Source: Chrysaora quinquecirrha
Taxonomy: Eukaryota > Cnidaria > Scyphozoa > Semaeostomeae > Pelagiidae
DNA length: 64,000 bases
Direction: 5' to 3'
Assembly: GCA_014526335.1 (NCBI GenBank)
Contig: JACTAT010000049.1
Span: forward strand, 2,416,258-2,480,257
The position numbers and the translations under genes were made by a program. Below the pieces are notes generated by a model. That model was not told the origin of the DNA, searched no databases, and saw only the letters and a list, made by a program, of their open reading frames with translations. This document shows positions 32,222-43,876 of the stretch, piece by piece. Position 1 is the first letter of the stretch. Each line of letters begins with the position of its first letter.

Positions 32222-33399
32222 GGATGAAGCTACAAAGTTGAAGGGTTTTAGAAAGGTCAGAGGCGGACATCGTGCGTACGTGACGAAGCTGATTCAGAAG
32301 ATTGATGAGAATGAAGAAGACGAGAAGAAAACGCGACAGATAGAAATGCAGTTGAGAGACAAGACTGGATGAAGAGATCCTGAATTTGATCATGGATACT
32401 GAAGCGAACAAGGAAGCTGACGATGATGAAGGGGGAAACGATGAAGATTCAATCAAAGAAGACGGTGGCGTAGACCCATGTTCCCATGAAATCGAGGAGT
32501 GTGGCGAATTTAAGACCAAGGTAAATATGGCTTTGCTTTCCATTGAGGAATATTAATATAAGAGACAGCCCAAACCCTCATCCTTGGCCAGAAGCAATTA
32601 AGTTTCATCACTAGACAGCTCTATTAGCTCTATTTCAGTTCCAGCAAACCATAGTCGTAAAGTAAGAGCTAAGCTACCTAAGCTTGAAATGAAAAAATTC
32701 TCTGGCAAACATTAAGATTGGCAAGAGTTTTTGGACTCGTTTTCTAGTTCTTTTGATAGCAATGAAGAACTTTTGACTGTCGATAAGTTTGCTTATTTTC
32801 GTCATTATTTGGAGGAGTCCTCTAAGAAGGTCATTTCGGGATTCAAATTAATTGAAAGCAACTATGAAGTGGCATTGGCCCTCTTAAAGGAAAGATTTGC
32901 CAAACCTTCCCAGATTAAAAGAGCCCATATTAAGAACTTGATGAATGCCCCTAACGTATATAGTGAAAGAAACATTGTGAAATTACACTAGTTGTATGAT
33001 TTTATTGAGACGCATTTTCGGGGACTGGAGGCTCTGAAGGTAGACATGGATACATATTCTAGCATAGTCGTCCCAGCAATTATGGAGAAAATTCCAGAGC
33101 CTGTCAGATTGAATATGATTCGTGGGACATCTGGATATGACGAATGGGACATTAAGCAGATGTTGGTTGCATTCAAAGCAGAAATCTACATCAGAGAGCA
33201 GCATCAACCAATGTTCAGCAGCAACAAGGAAAAGGAGAAACGTGAAGAGGAAACGAAACCGAGGCCAGGAAATAGAACCTTGCAGTGGAGATCGACAGCG
33301 AATGCGTTGCTGACAGGGGAAGGAAATTGCGGGAACGAAACAAGATAATGGTAGTGTGCATTCTGCAACGAAGACCACGAAGAAGCAAGCTGCAAGAAA
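32222..33399 (+). pseudogene. BEL Gag region
   Basis: Begins with a basic helix (TKLKGFRKVRGGHRAYVTK) near 32222, shifts frame near 32370, passes an acidic stretch, and continues as the DUF1759-like Gag domain (DWQEFLDSFSSSF near 32716, GLEALKVDMDTY near 33020). It ends in a zinc knuckle CAFCNEDHEEASC near 33355. In-frame stops interrupt it near 32714 (TAA), at 32989-32991 (TAG), at 33346-33348 (TAA) and just before the zinc knuckle (TAG, 33352-33354). Gag forms the particle that packages retrotransposon RNA; this copy cannot make a complete one. Confidence 0.7.
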
Positions 33400-36300
33400 G
33401 TGACTGATCAGGAAGAACGTAAGAAAATCATATTTAAATATGGTAGATGCTTTGTATCTTTAGTTAAAGGCCACAGGGCCAATGGTTGTCGTTCACGTGG
33501 TAGCTGTAAACATTGTAAACGTAAGCACCACCACACACTTTGCGATCGCGTTGCAAGCGAAAACTCAGCAAGCTCAGCTCCCAAACCTAGTGAGGCCCCT
33601 TCCCAGACCATTAATGCTACTTCTTGCATAGGTAATGTAGGACATGGGGGGAGAACAGCGTTGCAAACAGCACAGGCTATTATTAAGGGAGATAAGGAGG
33701 ATAGTGTTAGGGTGCGCGTCCTGTTTGACACAGGGAGTCACAGAACTTTTGTGTCAAAGGAGATTGTTGATCGCTTAGGCTTGCAATCAATTAGGAAGGA
33801 ATCTTTGGGTATAAGGACATTTCGTTCCCTGAATGTGGATGAGAAGGATCGAGAGATTGTGGAGCTTGAGTTGACACCTTTGAGAGACGGAAGCAATGTG
33901 AAAGTAGAAGCTATTGTTGTTGATAATATCGCTGAAGTAAACAATGATCATGTTGAGATTGTCAAAAGAGATTTTGAACATTTATCTAAGCTTTGGTTTT
34001 CAGATGTTTCGCATAGACAGGGAAGCCTGATGGTTGATGTTTTGATTGGAATGGATAATTTCTGGAATCTCAGAGAGGATAAGACAATACGAGGGGAGCC
34101 AGGACACCCCGTGGCTGTAAAGACCAAACTAGGCTGGGTCTTGTCTGGACCTCTAAAGGGTAAGAATTTAAGCTCTGTTAATTTTAATCTTATTTTGGAT
34201 AGGCCTGTTGTTAGTTTGCTTACTTCGCAAATCAAGAGAGAAGCTGAGGATAACATGCATAAGCTCTGGGACTTGGAAACATTAGGAATTTGTAATACTA
34301 ATGAAGTGCATGATGATTTGATAGATTACATTTCCTTTACAGGAGAGAGATACTCAGTCAAGTTGCCCTGGAAGGTAGGGCACAAACCCCTCCCTTCTAA
34401 TTACAAGAATAGTTTTTCTAGGCTAAAAGGACAGATTCATAGACTAAAGAAAGAACCAGGGATGCTGGAGGCTTATGATGGGATTATTCAGATTAAGGCC
34501 AACATAATAGAGAAAGTGACAGAACTTGAGGTGCCAGACAAGTTGCATATACTCCCGCATCAGGCAGTCATCAGAAGAGATGCAGAAACTACAAAATTGA
34601 GAATTGTTTATGATGTATCTTCAAAGGATGGTAAGTCCTCTCCTTTTTGATATTCTGACAAGATTTAGGGAAAACAAGGTTGCCATGGTAGCTGATATCG
34701 AGAAAGCATTTTTAAATGTTGAAGTTGATTGTGAAGATCGAGATGTCTTAAGATTTCTTTGTGTTGATGATATCCACTCTCCTGACCCTAACATAGAAGT
34801 GTATCATTTCAACAGAGTTGTGTTTGGAGTAAATTTTTCTCCATTTATTTTAAATGCAGTTCTTAGACACCACATCGCTAAATATAGGAACGAAGACCCA
34901 GATTTTGCAGAGAAACTATCTTCAAACTTCTATGTTGATGATCTAGTGTTTGGAGCCCCAGATATAGTTAGTGCAAGTGATCTTTATGATAAAGCTAGAA
35001 TAAGGATGAAGGAAGGTGGTTTCAATCTTAGAAAATGGAAGACGAATGAGGCATCACTACGAGATGTATTTGAAGATAAGCAAGTGAAGACAGACAATGT
35101 GACATCAAATGTTAAATTAAACGAAGAGACCTTTGCCAAGGATCAACTTGGAATTGATGACACAGATGGCAAGACTAAGGTCTTAGGCATGAATTGGAAT
35201 ACAAGATCTGATGCAATTGAATTTGATTTGACTAAGCTTGGAGCAATACAAGACAATGCAAAGATCACTAAGAGAATGATCTTGAGTAATTTAGCCAAGC
35301 TTTTTGACCCTCTAGGACTTGTGAGCCCCATAACTGTGAATGCAAAAGTTCTCATTCAGGAATTATGTTTGCTTAAAATAGACTGGGATGATGAGCTGCC
35401 TCAAGATAAATTGACAAAATGGAATGGCTTGGTAAGTGATATAAATTCTGTGAAAAGGATAAATTTGCCTAGATGTCTTTACCCCTCTTCTACTGATAAA
35501 TATAAGAATGTCTATTCGCATGGTTTTGTTGATGCAAGCAAAAGGGCCAATTGTGCCATGGTTTTTCTTGTTTGTGAGTCTGAAAGTGGAGAAATCCACA
35601 GAAATTTGATATGTGCTAAGACAAGACTTGCCCCTCTTAAACAATTAAGTATCCCAAGATTGGAACTGATGTCGGCAAGAATCTTAGCTACCCTAATGAA
35701 TGTTGCGTATAAGGCATTAAGTCCACAGGTTGAAATTCAAGGATGCAGTTATTGGCTGGACAGTAAGACTGCATTGGACTGGATCAACAATGCCAGTGAG
35801 TGGAAGCAATTTGTACAACATCGTGTTGATGAAATCTTGAAATTGACTAAGAAAGAGGAATGGGGACACTGTGCTGGTGTTTGCAACACTGCGGATCTTG
35901 GTTCAAGAGGAGTTTCAGCTACAGTTCTTGAGCAGAGCAGATCATGGTGGCATGGTCCTCATTGGCTTGTTATGGGTGAAAGTTTTTGGCCCAGAGAAAT
36001 GCGACTTGAGCAGACTCAGGAAAGTTTTGAAGAGAAGAGGAAATCTGCCATGGTAATGATCAACGTGAATGAGAATAAGTCAGGTATTTCAAATATTTTG
36101 AATGTTTCAGATTTTAGTAACATTGACCGTCTTTTGAAAATAACTTCTTGGGTGATGCGATTTGTAAATAATTTAAGGCAGAAACATAAAAAGGACCGTA
36201 AGCTTGGGGATTTGGAGGCAGATGAAATACGTCAGGCTGAATGAAAGTGGATCATTGATGCTCAGCAGAGTATCCGTAATGACAGTAATTTTAAGGAACT

Positions 36301-37695
36301 TGTGTCAAATTGCAGAGGAAAAAGGTATTCTAAGGTGTAAGGGTCGATTAGGAAATGCAGAATTGGAGGTGGAAAGCAATTATCCCATTATATTACCAAG
36401 AGAGAATAAGCTAACGGATCTTATTATTCAGGCATGTCATGCTAGAGTTCATCATTCAAGCAACCCTGACCGAATTGAGATCAAGATTCTGGATAGTTAA
36501 GGGCAGGCAGCACGTCAAGAAAGTGATTGGAAAGTGTGTAATATGCAGAAAGGCCCAAGGCAAATCCTATAATGCACCGCAATCTTCAAGTTTGCCTGAA
36601 TTTAGGGTTACCGAAACACCGCCGTTTACAAATGTTGGAATTGATTTTACAGGCCCATTATTTGTTAAAAGTAACACAGATAAGGTTGAAAAATGTTATA
36701 TTGCATTGTATACTTGTTGCACATCCAGAGCAATGCACCTAGACTTGGTTGAAGATTTATCAGGGCCTACATTCCTACGGAGCTTAAGAAGATTTGCTGC
36801 GCGTAGAGGTACTCCGTCGTTGATTAATACAGATAACGCTAAAACTTTTAAATTTGCTCGCAAATTTTTAGAACGCGTTGCGCGTGATCATTCTTTTTTA
36901 GCATTTCTACAGACTAGAAGAATCAACTGGAGATTTAATTTGGAGAGAAGCACCTGGTGGGGTGGGCCATTTGAACGAATGGCTGGAAGTACCAAAAGCT
37001 GCTTGAGGAAAACATTGGGAAACGCTCTGTTGTCATTTGACGAACTTTCTACTGTGCTCACAGAAATTGAAGCGATTTTAAACTCCAGACCGCTGACTTA
37101 TATATACGATGAGGTAGGATATAATACTTTGACACCTTTTCATCTTATGCATGGTAGAAGACTTTCACAACTTGCAGATGACTTTGAATATAATGCAGAT
37201 GATGTAGATGATAACACAGCAGTTCATACCAAGCGTTTTTTGTATCTTGTTAAGAAATTGGAACATTTTAGGTCTTGATGGAGACACGAGTATCTTACAG
37301 GTTTGAGAGAGTTTCAGAAGAATAATGCTGGAAAAGAAGTCAACATTAACAAGGGTGATGTTGTTCTTGTAAAAGAGGACAACGTTAAGCGAAATCAATG
37401 GAAAATGGGAGTAGTTAAGGAACTGGTAACCGGAAGAGATGGAGTTGTAAAAGGAGCTAAATTACACATGAATGGTAAGAATAAATCTGCAACTTTAAGT
37501 AGACCTCTACAATTGTTATTTCCTCTTGAAGTCAGAAGTGAGATGTTTTGTAGGAAAGATGAAGGTCGTGATTTGAGGAGAGAAGGACAGGAAGGTAAAT
37601 GTTTGAAAGATGCAGGTACCCGTTGCGTCCGTCCCAACCGCGCTGCTGCGCAGGATGCCACATGGAAAAAGCGCCTAATGCTTGACTCTGCATAG
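33400..37695 (+). pseudogene. BEL Pol: protease, RT, RNase H, integrase
   Basis: A long frame at 33400-34650 has a second zinc-like segment (GHRANGCRSRGSCKHC, one cysteine replaced by Ser) and an aspartic protease active site LFDTGSH (33721-33740). A frame change with a small deletion near 34630 removes the strand before RT. RT follows in the next frame (VADIEKAFL, first Asp; FYVDDLVFG, catalytic pair, near 34930). RNase H (HGFVDASKRANCAM, LELMSARI, YWLDSKTALDWI) runs to a TGA at 36242-36244. Two more frame changes (near 36300 and 36460) lead to the integrase: zinc part HARVHHS and CVICRKAQ, catalytic NVGIDFTGPL, SLINTDNAKTF, WWGGPFERMAGS with the Glu. A TGA at 37276-37278 interrupts the terminal domain, which ends at 37695. 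Confidence 0.85.
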
Positions 37696-37701
37696 TCATA
37701 G

Positions 37702-37714
37702 TCAAGGAGGGGAG
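37702..37714 (+). promoter_or_regulatory. Polypurine tract of the BEL element
   Basis: A purine run AAGGAGGGGAG immediately before the 3' LTR start at 37717, the expected primer site for plus-strand DNA synthesis. Confidence 0.75.
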
Positions 37715-37716
37715 TG

Positions 37717-37973
37717 TGTGGGAACTTCACATGCTCTACATGCATGCGCAGGCATGCTGGTCAATTTGTGTCCGCATTCTTACATTTTTCCTATTGACGT
37801 TCTTGTTTCTCCTATGAACGTTTGTAATTGTATGAGTAACATTTTTATATTTTCCTGTTACATGTTATTTCCTTGTTTTATGGTTTCATTCACGTAAAAA
37901 GGCGTAACAGCCTCTATCGCTACGAGATTTAGATTAGTCATAAAAACTCTCTTATACTTAACACGGAAATTGA
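37717..37973 (+). repeat. BEL 3' LTR
   Basis: Matches 31618-31876 from TGTGGGAACTTCAC to AACACGGAAATT, differing by a C/G at the palindrome, G/A changes in GCATAAAAAGGCGTAA, and a short gap near CCTCTATCGC. Confidence 0.85.
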
Positions 37974-38063
37974 GTTTTTATCTTGCGGGTGAGTTTTTAC
38001 CTTGGCACCCGCGATGCGGGTGAATATTAGTACCAGTTTAGCCTTGGAAAGACAAGATACCAC

Positions 38064-38700
38064 TCAGCTGCCTTTTAACTTGCTGCCTTTTAACCTGCAG
38101 CCTTCTGAACTTTCGCTAGAGTCCGGGGAGGTTAGCTCCCCATGGCATTCCACAACCTCCCTGGAAATTGATTGAATATAATCCTTTATAATTGGAGTAA
38201 TCTTTGGAGTTCTCCTCAGGACAGGCGATAGGGACATGAGTGCCATTAATGCACCCAAATGCTTGCATCATTCCATATTTGCTTTCAAATTCAGAAACTT
38301 TTATTGTCATTTCATGCTCACTTTTGGGCAAGGAAATATATTTCGGTCCAAGATAATGGTTAATTGCTTCACAAACATCTCATACAACAACTGAAATTGT
38401 GCACACAGCAGGTCCAATTGCATTGGCAGTCATTAACATGGATAAAGTGTCTTTTAAGTAATGCAATGTAATTGCAACTTTTGTGTCAGCGTCCACTGCA
38501 CGATAGTTGGATGATGAAAATTTTGGTGTAATATCAGGTCTTAACTCCTCTACAAAATCATAAAATTCGTTTTAGAAAGCCTGAAAATTTTTGCCAAACC
38601 TCTTAAGGTGACTCTTCAGTTACTATCTTCTGCCATCACAAATTGGTACGGCCTGGGTTTACCCACCTGATTATTTTTCTTCTTTGGAGTCTTTTTAGTA
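38064..38700 (-). pseudogene. Harbinger (HARBI1-like) transposase fragment
   Basis: On minus, 38331-38160 encodes KYGMMQAFGCINGTHVPIA (first catalytic Asp replaced by Asn at the DGTH position) and YKGLYSINFQ. Broken coding text upstream to about 38700 matches the segment before it in the complete Harbinger at 44.3-44.8 kb. Coding stops near 38150, before the second Asp and the Glu. It is a second, older member of the same superfamily, about 3 kb from the complete one. Confidence 0.7.
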
Positions 38701-38720
38701 TCCTCATCTGCAGTTTATGC

Positions 38721-39456
38721 AACTAAACATTTCTTTTCTTGGCAAAGGTGAAGTTGAATTCCTTTGAAAGGCATTTTGCAAAGTCACAGATGCAGGCATA
38801 GCTCCATGGAGATGTAAAACAGCAGCAAGTAATGAATTCAGTTGCATAATCAAATGGTAAAGCAATAAATTTTTTTGTAAACATCATGAAAAGAGAAAAT
38901 GAATACCGTAAATCGAAACACAACTTTGTACCGTATTTTGGTCAACAGTTTGGCGCTCATTTACAAATTATCAAGGCTTGGATGAAAAAAGCATATAAAC
39001 GCTTGGTGATTTCATTGTGATATAAACATATAAACCAAATGAATTCGCACATATCTACAGGCCCTTAGTTCTTTATTGCAAATACCTTTTATAAGCTTGT
39101 TATTTTTATTTCTTATCTTTCTATTAAAATTGTGTGTGTTGTCATTACATTTCATTAAGAGTTTTTTCAGACCAAAGTTAGTCTCTTCTACGATATCATT
39201 TACATTTCTATCACAGAGAGTTTAATAAAATATTTTCTGTTAATGTGTCTTTAAGCAAGGTATTATTATTTTGATCAACGTAGTCAAAGAATTTAAAAGA
39301 GTTTATCTGCATATCAATTTTAAGAGGTTTTAAACCTAGTTCTCCTAAGACTGCCAGATTATTGCCCATCGATTCACCCCTACAATATGTTTCCCAAACA
39401 TAAACTGTAGTTTCTCAGAGTAAATATATTCGTACGTATCAAGGCCGTTTCTGAAA
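38721..39456. other. AT-rich spacer
   Basis: No recognised features beyond short chance frames. Confidence 0.35.
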
Positions 39457-39535
39457 ATGTGTTAGACATGATAGTCACCACTTATCATGACAAGCCTTTG
39501 ATATTTAGTTGGGCAACGTTTCCGGAGAAACAGAT
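39457..39535 (-). mobile_element. Penelope terminus fragment
   Basis: About 70 bp starting TTAGACATGATAGTCACC is nearly identical to the terminal segment of the Penelope element at 54479-54548, including GGGCAACGTTTC. It is joined directly to a non-LTR remnant, probably a nested insertion or a chimeric retrotransposition product. Confidence 0.65.
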
Positions 39536-39539
39536 CTCT

Positions 39540-40830
39540 CCCGATCGCTTGTACACACATTGAAAATTACTATTTTAGTTTTGTCTGTATTAATTACCAT
39601 TTTCCAAGTCTCACAGTATTTGTCTAGTTCTTTAATACTATTCTTCAATCCTTGTTCTGATTTAGATATTAAAACAATGGCATCAGCCCACATTAGACAC
39701 GGTATTGTTCTATTCATTATATTTGGAGCATCCACGTCAGCGTTTGCTTAAAGTCTAGCACATAAATCATTCATGTCAATATTAAATAGAAGTGAACTTA
39801 AAGGGTGTTTCACGCCAATATTGATCTCGAATTGTTGAGTCAAATAGTCTTTTAGAAGTACCCAGTGTTTTGTATTTGTGTATAGTTCTTGAATAGTGTT
39901 TGACATTTTACTTTGGATTCTCAGTTTATATAATAATCCTTAACACCATAATCTATCGAAGACCTTTGAAATTTCAACGAAACAGCAATACCGTTTTTCT
40001 TTTTCTGTAAATTGTTTATCAATAAGTGTTTTAAGTATGAAGACATTGTTGGATGTTCGCATGTCCTTAACAATTGTTATAACAATTAACATCAAAGGTT
40101 GTCCGTTTTCATTGTTTCTTTTTATTTGACTGACAGTTTTTAATTGATTTTAGGCAGGCATTAGATGCTATTTCTAAAAAATTATTAAAAAAAACACCAA
40201 TTTTTCCATCAATGTTGTCATTAATAACAAGTTTATCTTCTAGTTTGAATAATGTGTCATCTGAAAAAAAAAGTTTTTTAGTTTTTGCTCAGAGTTTGCA
40301 TCACATATATATTTAGGTTTAATATTAAGAATTGATTCTCTATTTTTTGTGACAATTCTTGTGACTCTATTTATTTGTATACTCTACTCTAAGATTAGCT
40401 GACAATGATCTGAGTGTAACGTTAATGGCTTAACAGAAAACATTTTTATTTTGTTTATGAGATTTTCATTACAAATCATATTATCAACAGTGATTGAACC
40501 ATTATATTTGATATAAGTATATTTACCAGTTAGATCTCCTAATCTTATACCATTAACAATTTTAAGATGAGTTGTTTAACATAAGTCTATCAATGTTTTC
40601 CCAGCATTATTAAATGAATTATCTTTTGATGCCCTTTCACTTTGTATGCTATATAGGTTTTGTTCAGGGTCACCCTCCCCAAACAGATCTGCGTCTGATT
40701 CAATAAAGTCGGTTAAAGTCCTTATATGATATACCCTAATTTTGAATATATTTAAAAAATTCTTCATTAGGATTTGAAACGTATCTTTTATACTTATATG
40801 AATCAAATTTTCTAGCTTAATATAGATGAT
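39540..40830 (-). mobile_element. Non-LTR retrotransposon remnant (endonuclease end and RT)
   Basis: Read downward on minus, 40806-40430 matches the carboxyl half of an apurinic-type endonuclease: a RASKDNSFNNAGKTLIDLC strand with Asn and Asp, a KYTYIKYNG/TVDNMI pair and an SDHCQLI-like end (catalytic SDH). After unreadable sequence, 39735-39540 carries an RT end with CLMWADAIVLIS (ADD-type box altered to ADA) and DKYCETWKMVINTDKTKIV. Several stops and frame changes separate them. This is a CR1/jockey-like element, 5' and internally damaged. Confidence 0.62.
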
Positions 40831-40984
40831 ACAGAAATAAATATCATTATTTGTTAATAGATGTTTGATTTTTCAATTAAATCCATAAGAGATCTTCACG
40901 ACTACTTTGCTTTATTTCAACTATATCTTTAAATTTTAGTGCAACAAGAGAGGCCTGCAAAACCAATGGTGTGATAGTAAGCTT

Positions 40985-41812
40985 TGCCAATATTGCTGAT
41001 AAATCCTGCTACAGTGAGTGGGTGGCACTTCGTGATACCCCGGCCCTGAGCAGATAATACAGACCACTCTTGTCTGGGGAACAGGAAACCATTCAAATGA
41101 ATTTTTATAGCTGAATTTGCTCGAAATTGTATTCAGAAACATTTGATGTTGAACTTTGCTGTTATAGTAATAAATTATTATCGTGCAAGACTGATGTTAG
41201 CATGATTCTGGTGCATATTTTCACTGACTAACATTCTGTTTATTGTCTTTTCTATATACAGAATATCTAATAAAGCAGAAAAATATTTTTTCAGCATCAG
41301 ATGTTGGCTAATAGTGTATGTTATATGACAAGTTAACATTGATTTGTGTTGTAAATTGAAGTCTTGCAATCAACCTTTCAATAAGAAATACTTTTTCAAA
41401 TCATGTAGATATCAATAGATTTGTTTTCAGTGTTTATAGTGAATTATATAGTGAAAGTTTATAGTGTTTGTAGTGAATTTGTTTGTAGTGTAGGGTTCTG
41501 AATTTCCCTTTTTTTTCATTTTCATCATTTTCATTTGTCTTGCCACTGTCATGTTAAGAGAAAATGGTTATTCTGTAATACTAGATGAGAAGAAGATTTT
41601 GAGAAAAAAATACCACACAATATCATTCGAAGCATATTTCTTTTCCATTTAAACTATTCAGCTAAGGCCGAAGCCTCTTACAGAATGGCTTCCTTTCCTC
41701 CAGACCAGAGTGGTCTGTATTATCTTCTCAAAGCAGGGGTATCATGGGGTACCATAAATCATACTGTACCACCCACTTACTGTAGCAGGATTTATCAGCA
41801 ACATTGCCTTTC
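40985..41812. mobile_element. Long-inverted-repeat (MITE-like) element
   Basis: The left arm (about 40985-41096) contains GCTGATAAATCCTGCTACAG and TAATACAGACCACTCT. The right arm (about 41683-41808) contains their complements in reverse order over roughly 110 bp with small gaps. The interior (41100-41680) has no gene. The outer edge of the right arm is interrupted by the Harbinger insertion at TTA. Confidence 0.6.
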
Positions 41813-42105
41813 TTAGGGCCTGTTTACATGAGGTGGGTCAGCTCATCTAAGTGGGCTGGCCCATTTGAGTGAGATCTGTATGTTTAATACTTTTCTTTGC
41901 TAATCTACAGTCGCATTTACATGAAAGGTGGCCTAGCCCACCTCGGTGAGATCTGTGAGAATAGGCGGTGAGATCCGGGTCAGGTGAGATTAAAATTTGC
42001 CATGTAAACAGAATCAGGTGGGCTGGCTCACCTCGGTGGGCTCGAAACATTGCTTATACGCATGCACATGTAAAATTTGGCACCAAACAAATGATAAAAG
42101 CAATA

Positions 42106-43223
42106 ATGGCTGACAGCAACAAGACTTCCCGCTCTACCTCTGCAGCTAACTCCACTAAAAAGAAGCAATTTAAGTGGACTACTGAACTGATAGCCGATCT
42201 TTTATCCTGTATTAAGGCTTATAAAGCGCAGATGGAGTATGAAGGGCTTGACTTTGAGGGGGATAGGCCGGCTCAAATTCACGAAGTAAGACAAGAAATG
42301 GCGAGGCTTTACGTAGAAGAAATGATTTTTGGTGTGGTTAGCATAACTGCACCTGAAAAACCTATAGAAGAACTAGAAAAAGAGGAAAAAAAGAATTATT
42401 TAAAGCAAAAGAAAGAACAAGCTAGCAGTATTCAGAAAGGGCACCAGCGTTTTCAAGAAATCAGACAAAATTTTGCCAAAGCTGTAACATATGGGACAAG
42501 GAGTGGCAGTGGCCAGATTGTGTACGAATTTTATGACGACTTAGTTACTATATGGGGTGGTTCTGCTGCATCTAAACCTCTTTCATTTGGAGTAAGCTCT
42601 GCAACCTTTAAAGACTTTACATACCAGGTGTCATTTGGTGAAGAGGAAGCAAGTGAACGTCCAGAGCCCTTTCATTGAGCAAAACCACTTCGAATGAAGA
42701 GAGCTCCACTCCTTTAGTGTTCAATGGTGATCAGACGCAGGTAAATGATGGTCATGAAGATAAAACACCACTAACATTAAGAAAAAGACCTGCTGGCAAT
42801 GCTGTTCCGAAATTGATAGACAATGAGAGAAGATACCTGGAAAAGTCATTGTCTGCTGCACAGAGGGACCAGTTGCTCATGTCTGAAGCCAAAGAAGATA
42901 AATAAATCAGGCGAGATCTGGCCAATTCTATGCGTGAATCATTATCGGCATTTAACACAGCCTTGCAAAATATCACATCCTCAATCACAGACTTTGGCAA
43001 CAATATTTCTTCTGCAATTCAGATGGTTGCTCAGGCAATAGTAGCATCAAACCAGCCTTTGCAACAGATTCACCAGGCCACATTTTTTCAAAACTCTGCC
43101 ATCAGTGCTCAGACAAAGAGTGGACTTACTAACAACCAGATCATGCACAACACAGTCCAGCAACAACATCAGTTTTATGAACATCTTCAAAATAATGATG
43201 ATGATGTATATCAATCACTGTAA
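42106..43223 (+). pseudogene. Harbinger Myb/SANT-like DNA-binding protein
   Basis: The ATG at 42106 is in frame with a Myb/SANT-like domain (KKQFKWTTELIADLLSCIKAYK with its Trp, then a RPAQIHEVRQEMARLY helix). Such proteins bind the Harbinger TIRs and bring the transposase to the nucleus. The frame ends at TGA 42676-42678. It continues in another frame (SKTTSNEESSTPLV) to a TAA at 42903-42905, then in the same frame after that stop (RRDLANSMRESL) through a Gln-rich tail to 43221-43223. So there is one frameshift near 42670 and one nonsense codon. The upstream GTG frame extension is ignored. Confidence 0.75.
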
Positions 43224-43351
43224 AGTTGTACAAAATAACTGTATATCTTAATCCACACAGTGTAACAAATTAACACAACTAGTGTGATTTTACAACATAA
43301 CAGAATATGATGATAGAACAACATGCATTTTATTTTATAAGGTAGTCATAA

Positions 43352-43602
43352 CCAGGGACGTAGCCAGGGGGGAGCCAAGGGAGCCAAAGATAATTTTTCT
43401 TTAGGCCTTTCATTAACTTTATTTAAATGTCAAACACAGCACTTATGTTTTTTGTGGTGTTCCCTCGTTTAAAAGAGTGCGTATCCCACGTTTTCCGCGA
43501 GTGTGAAGGACGTGGTGACGAAAAATGTTCCTGGGGGCTCCAGACCCCCTTCCTTACCTCTACTTCGAATCCTCCCTTCAAAAGTTCTAGCTACGTCCCT
43601 GG
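43352..43602. mobile_element. 251-bp MITE with 6-bp target duplication, nested in Harbinger
   Basis: Starts CCAGGGACGTAGC and ends GCTACGTCCCTGG (inverted), flanked by TCATAA on both sides (43346-43351 and 43603-43608). No coding capacity. It must be younger than the Harbinger copy it interrupts. Confidence 0.8.
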
Positions 43603-43876
43603 TCATAACAATGTTGAAAGGCAAGTAATAATTAATATGTAGCTGAAAACAATGGATGATAAGAATTGCTTGTACTGTTTACGATGCAATAATAAGGATC
43701 GACTCAACTTAACTTCCAGCAAGTACAAGACACTCCTAATTTTTGCGCATCCAAGTGCTAAAACCATTATGAAACTTTCTTATGGAATAAAATGCATGTA
43801 AAATAATTAGAACATGAATTAATTAAGTCAAAAGATGATGATAAACCAGTTTAAGATTTGTATTTTCATTGACAAA

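Larger units (their letters stand above)
31618..37973 (+). mobile_element. BEL/Pao LTR retrotransposon, near full length
   Basis: Two direct LTRs of about 258 bp (31618-31876 and 37717-37973) flank a gag-pol unit with the BEL order: gag with DUF1759-like region, zinc knuckles, aspartic protease, RT, RNase H, integrase. A polypurine tract AAGGAGGGGAG directly precedes the 3' LTR. The LTRs differ at only a handful of positions in the compared text (for example a 2-bp indel and an ATTCA/ATTGA end), yet the coding part has many stops and frameshifts. No clear target duplication was seen. Plus orientation. Confidence 0.88.

Noticed and set aside
32172..32543. 123-codon minus-strand frame over the BEL gag
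   Set aside because: Antisense shadow of the plus-strand Gag coding text.
33408..34256. Minus-strand frames over BEL pol
   Set aside because: Antisense shadows of a strongly supported plus-strand gene.
33400..37695. Endogenous retrovirus with envelope
   Set aside because: Domain order and RT/integrase wording are BEL/Pao, and no envelope-like gene lies between integrase and the 3' LTR.
37987..37991. GGTGA as BEL target duplication
   Set aside because: It matches the 5 bases before the 5' LTR but lies 13 bases past the last LTR match, so it is not adjacent to the LTR end.
43427..43642. 71-codon frame near 43.5 kb
   Set aside because: Lies inside the 251-bp MITE and reads through its inverted ends.
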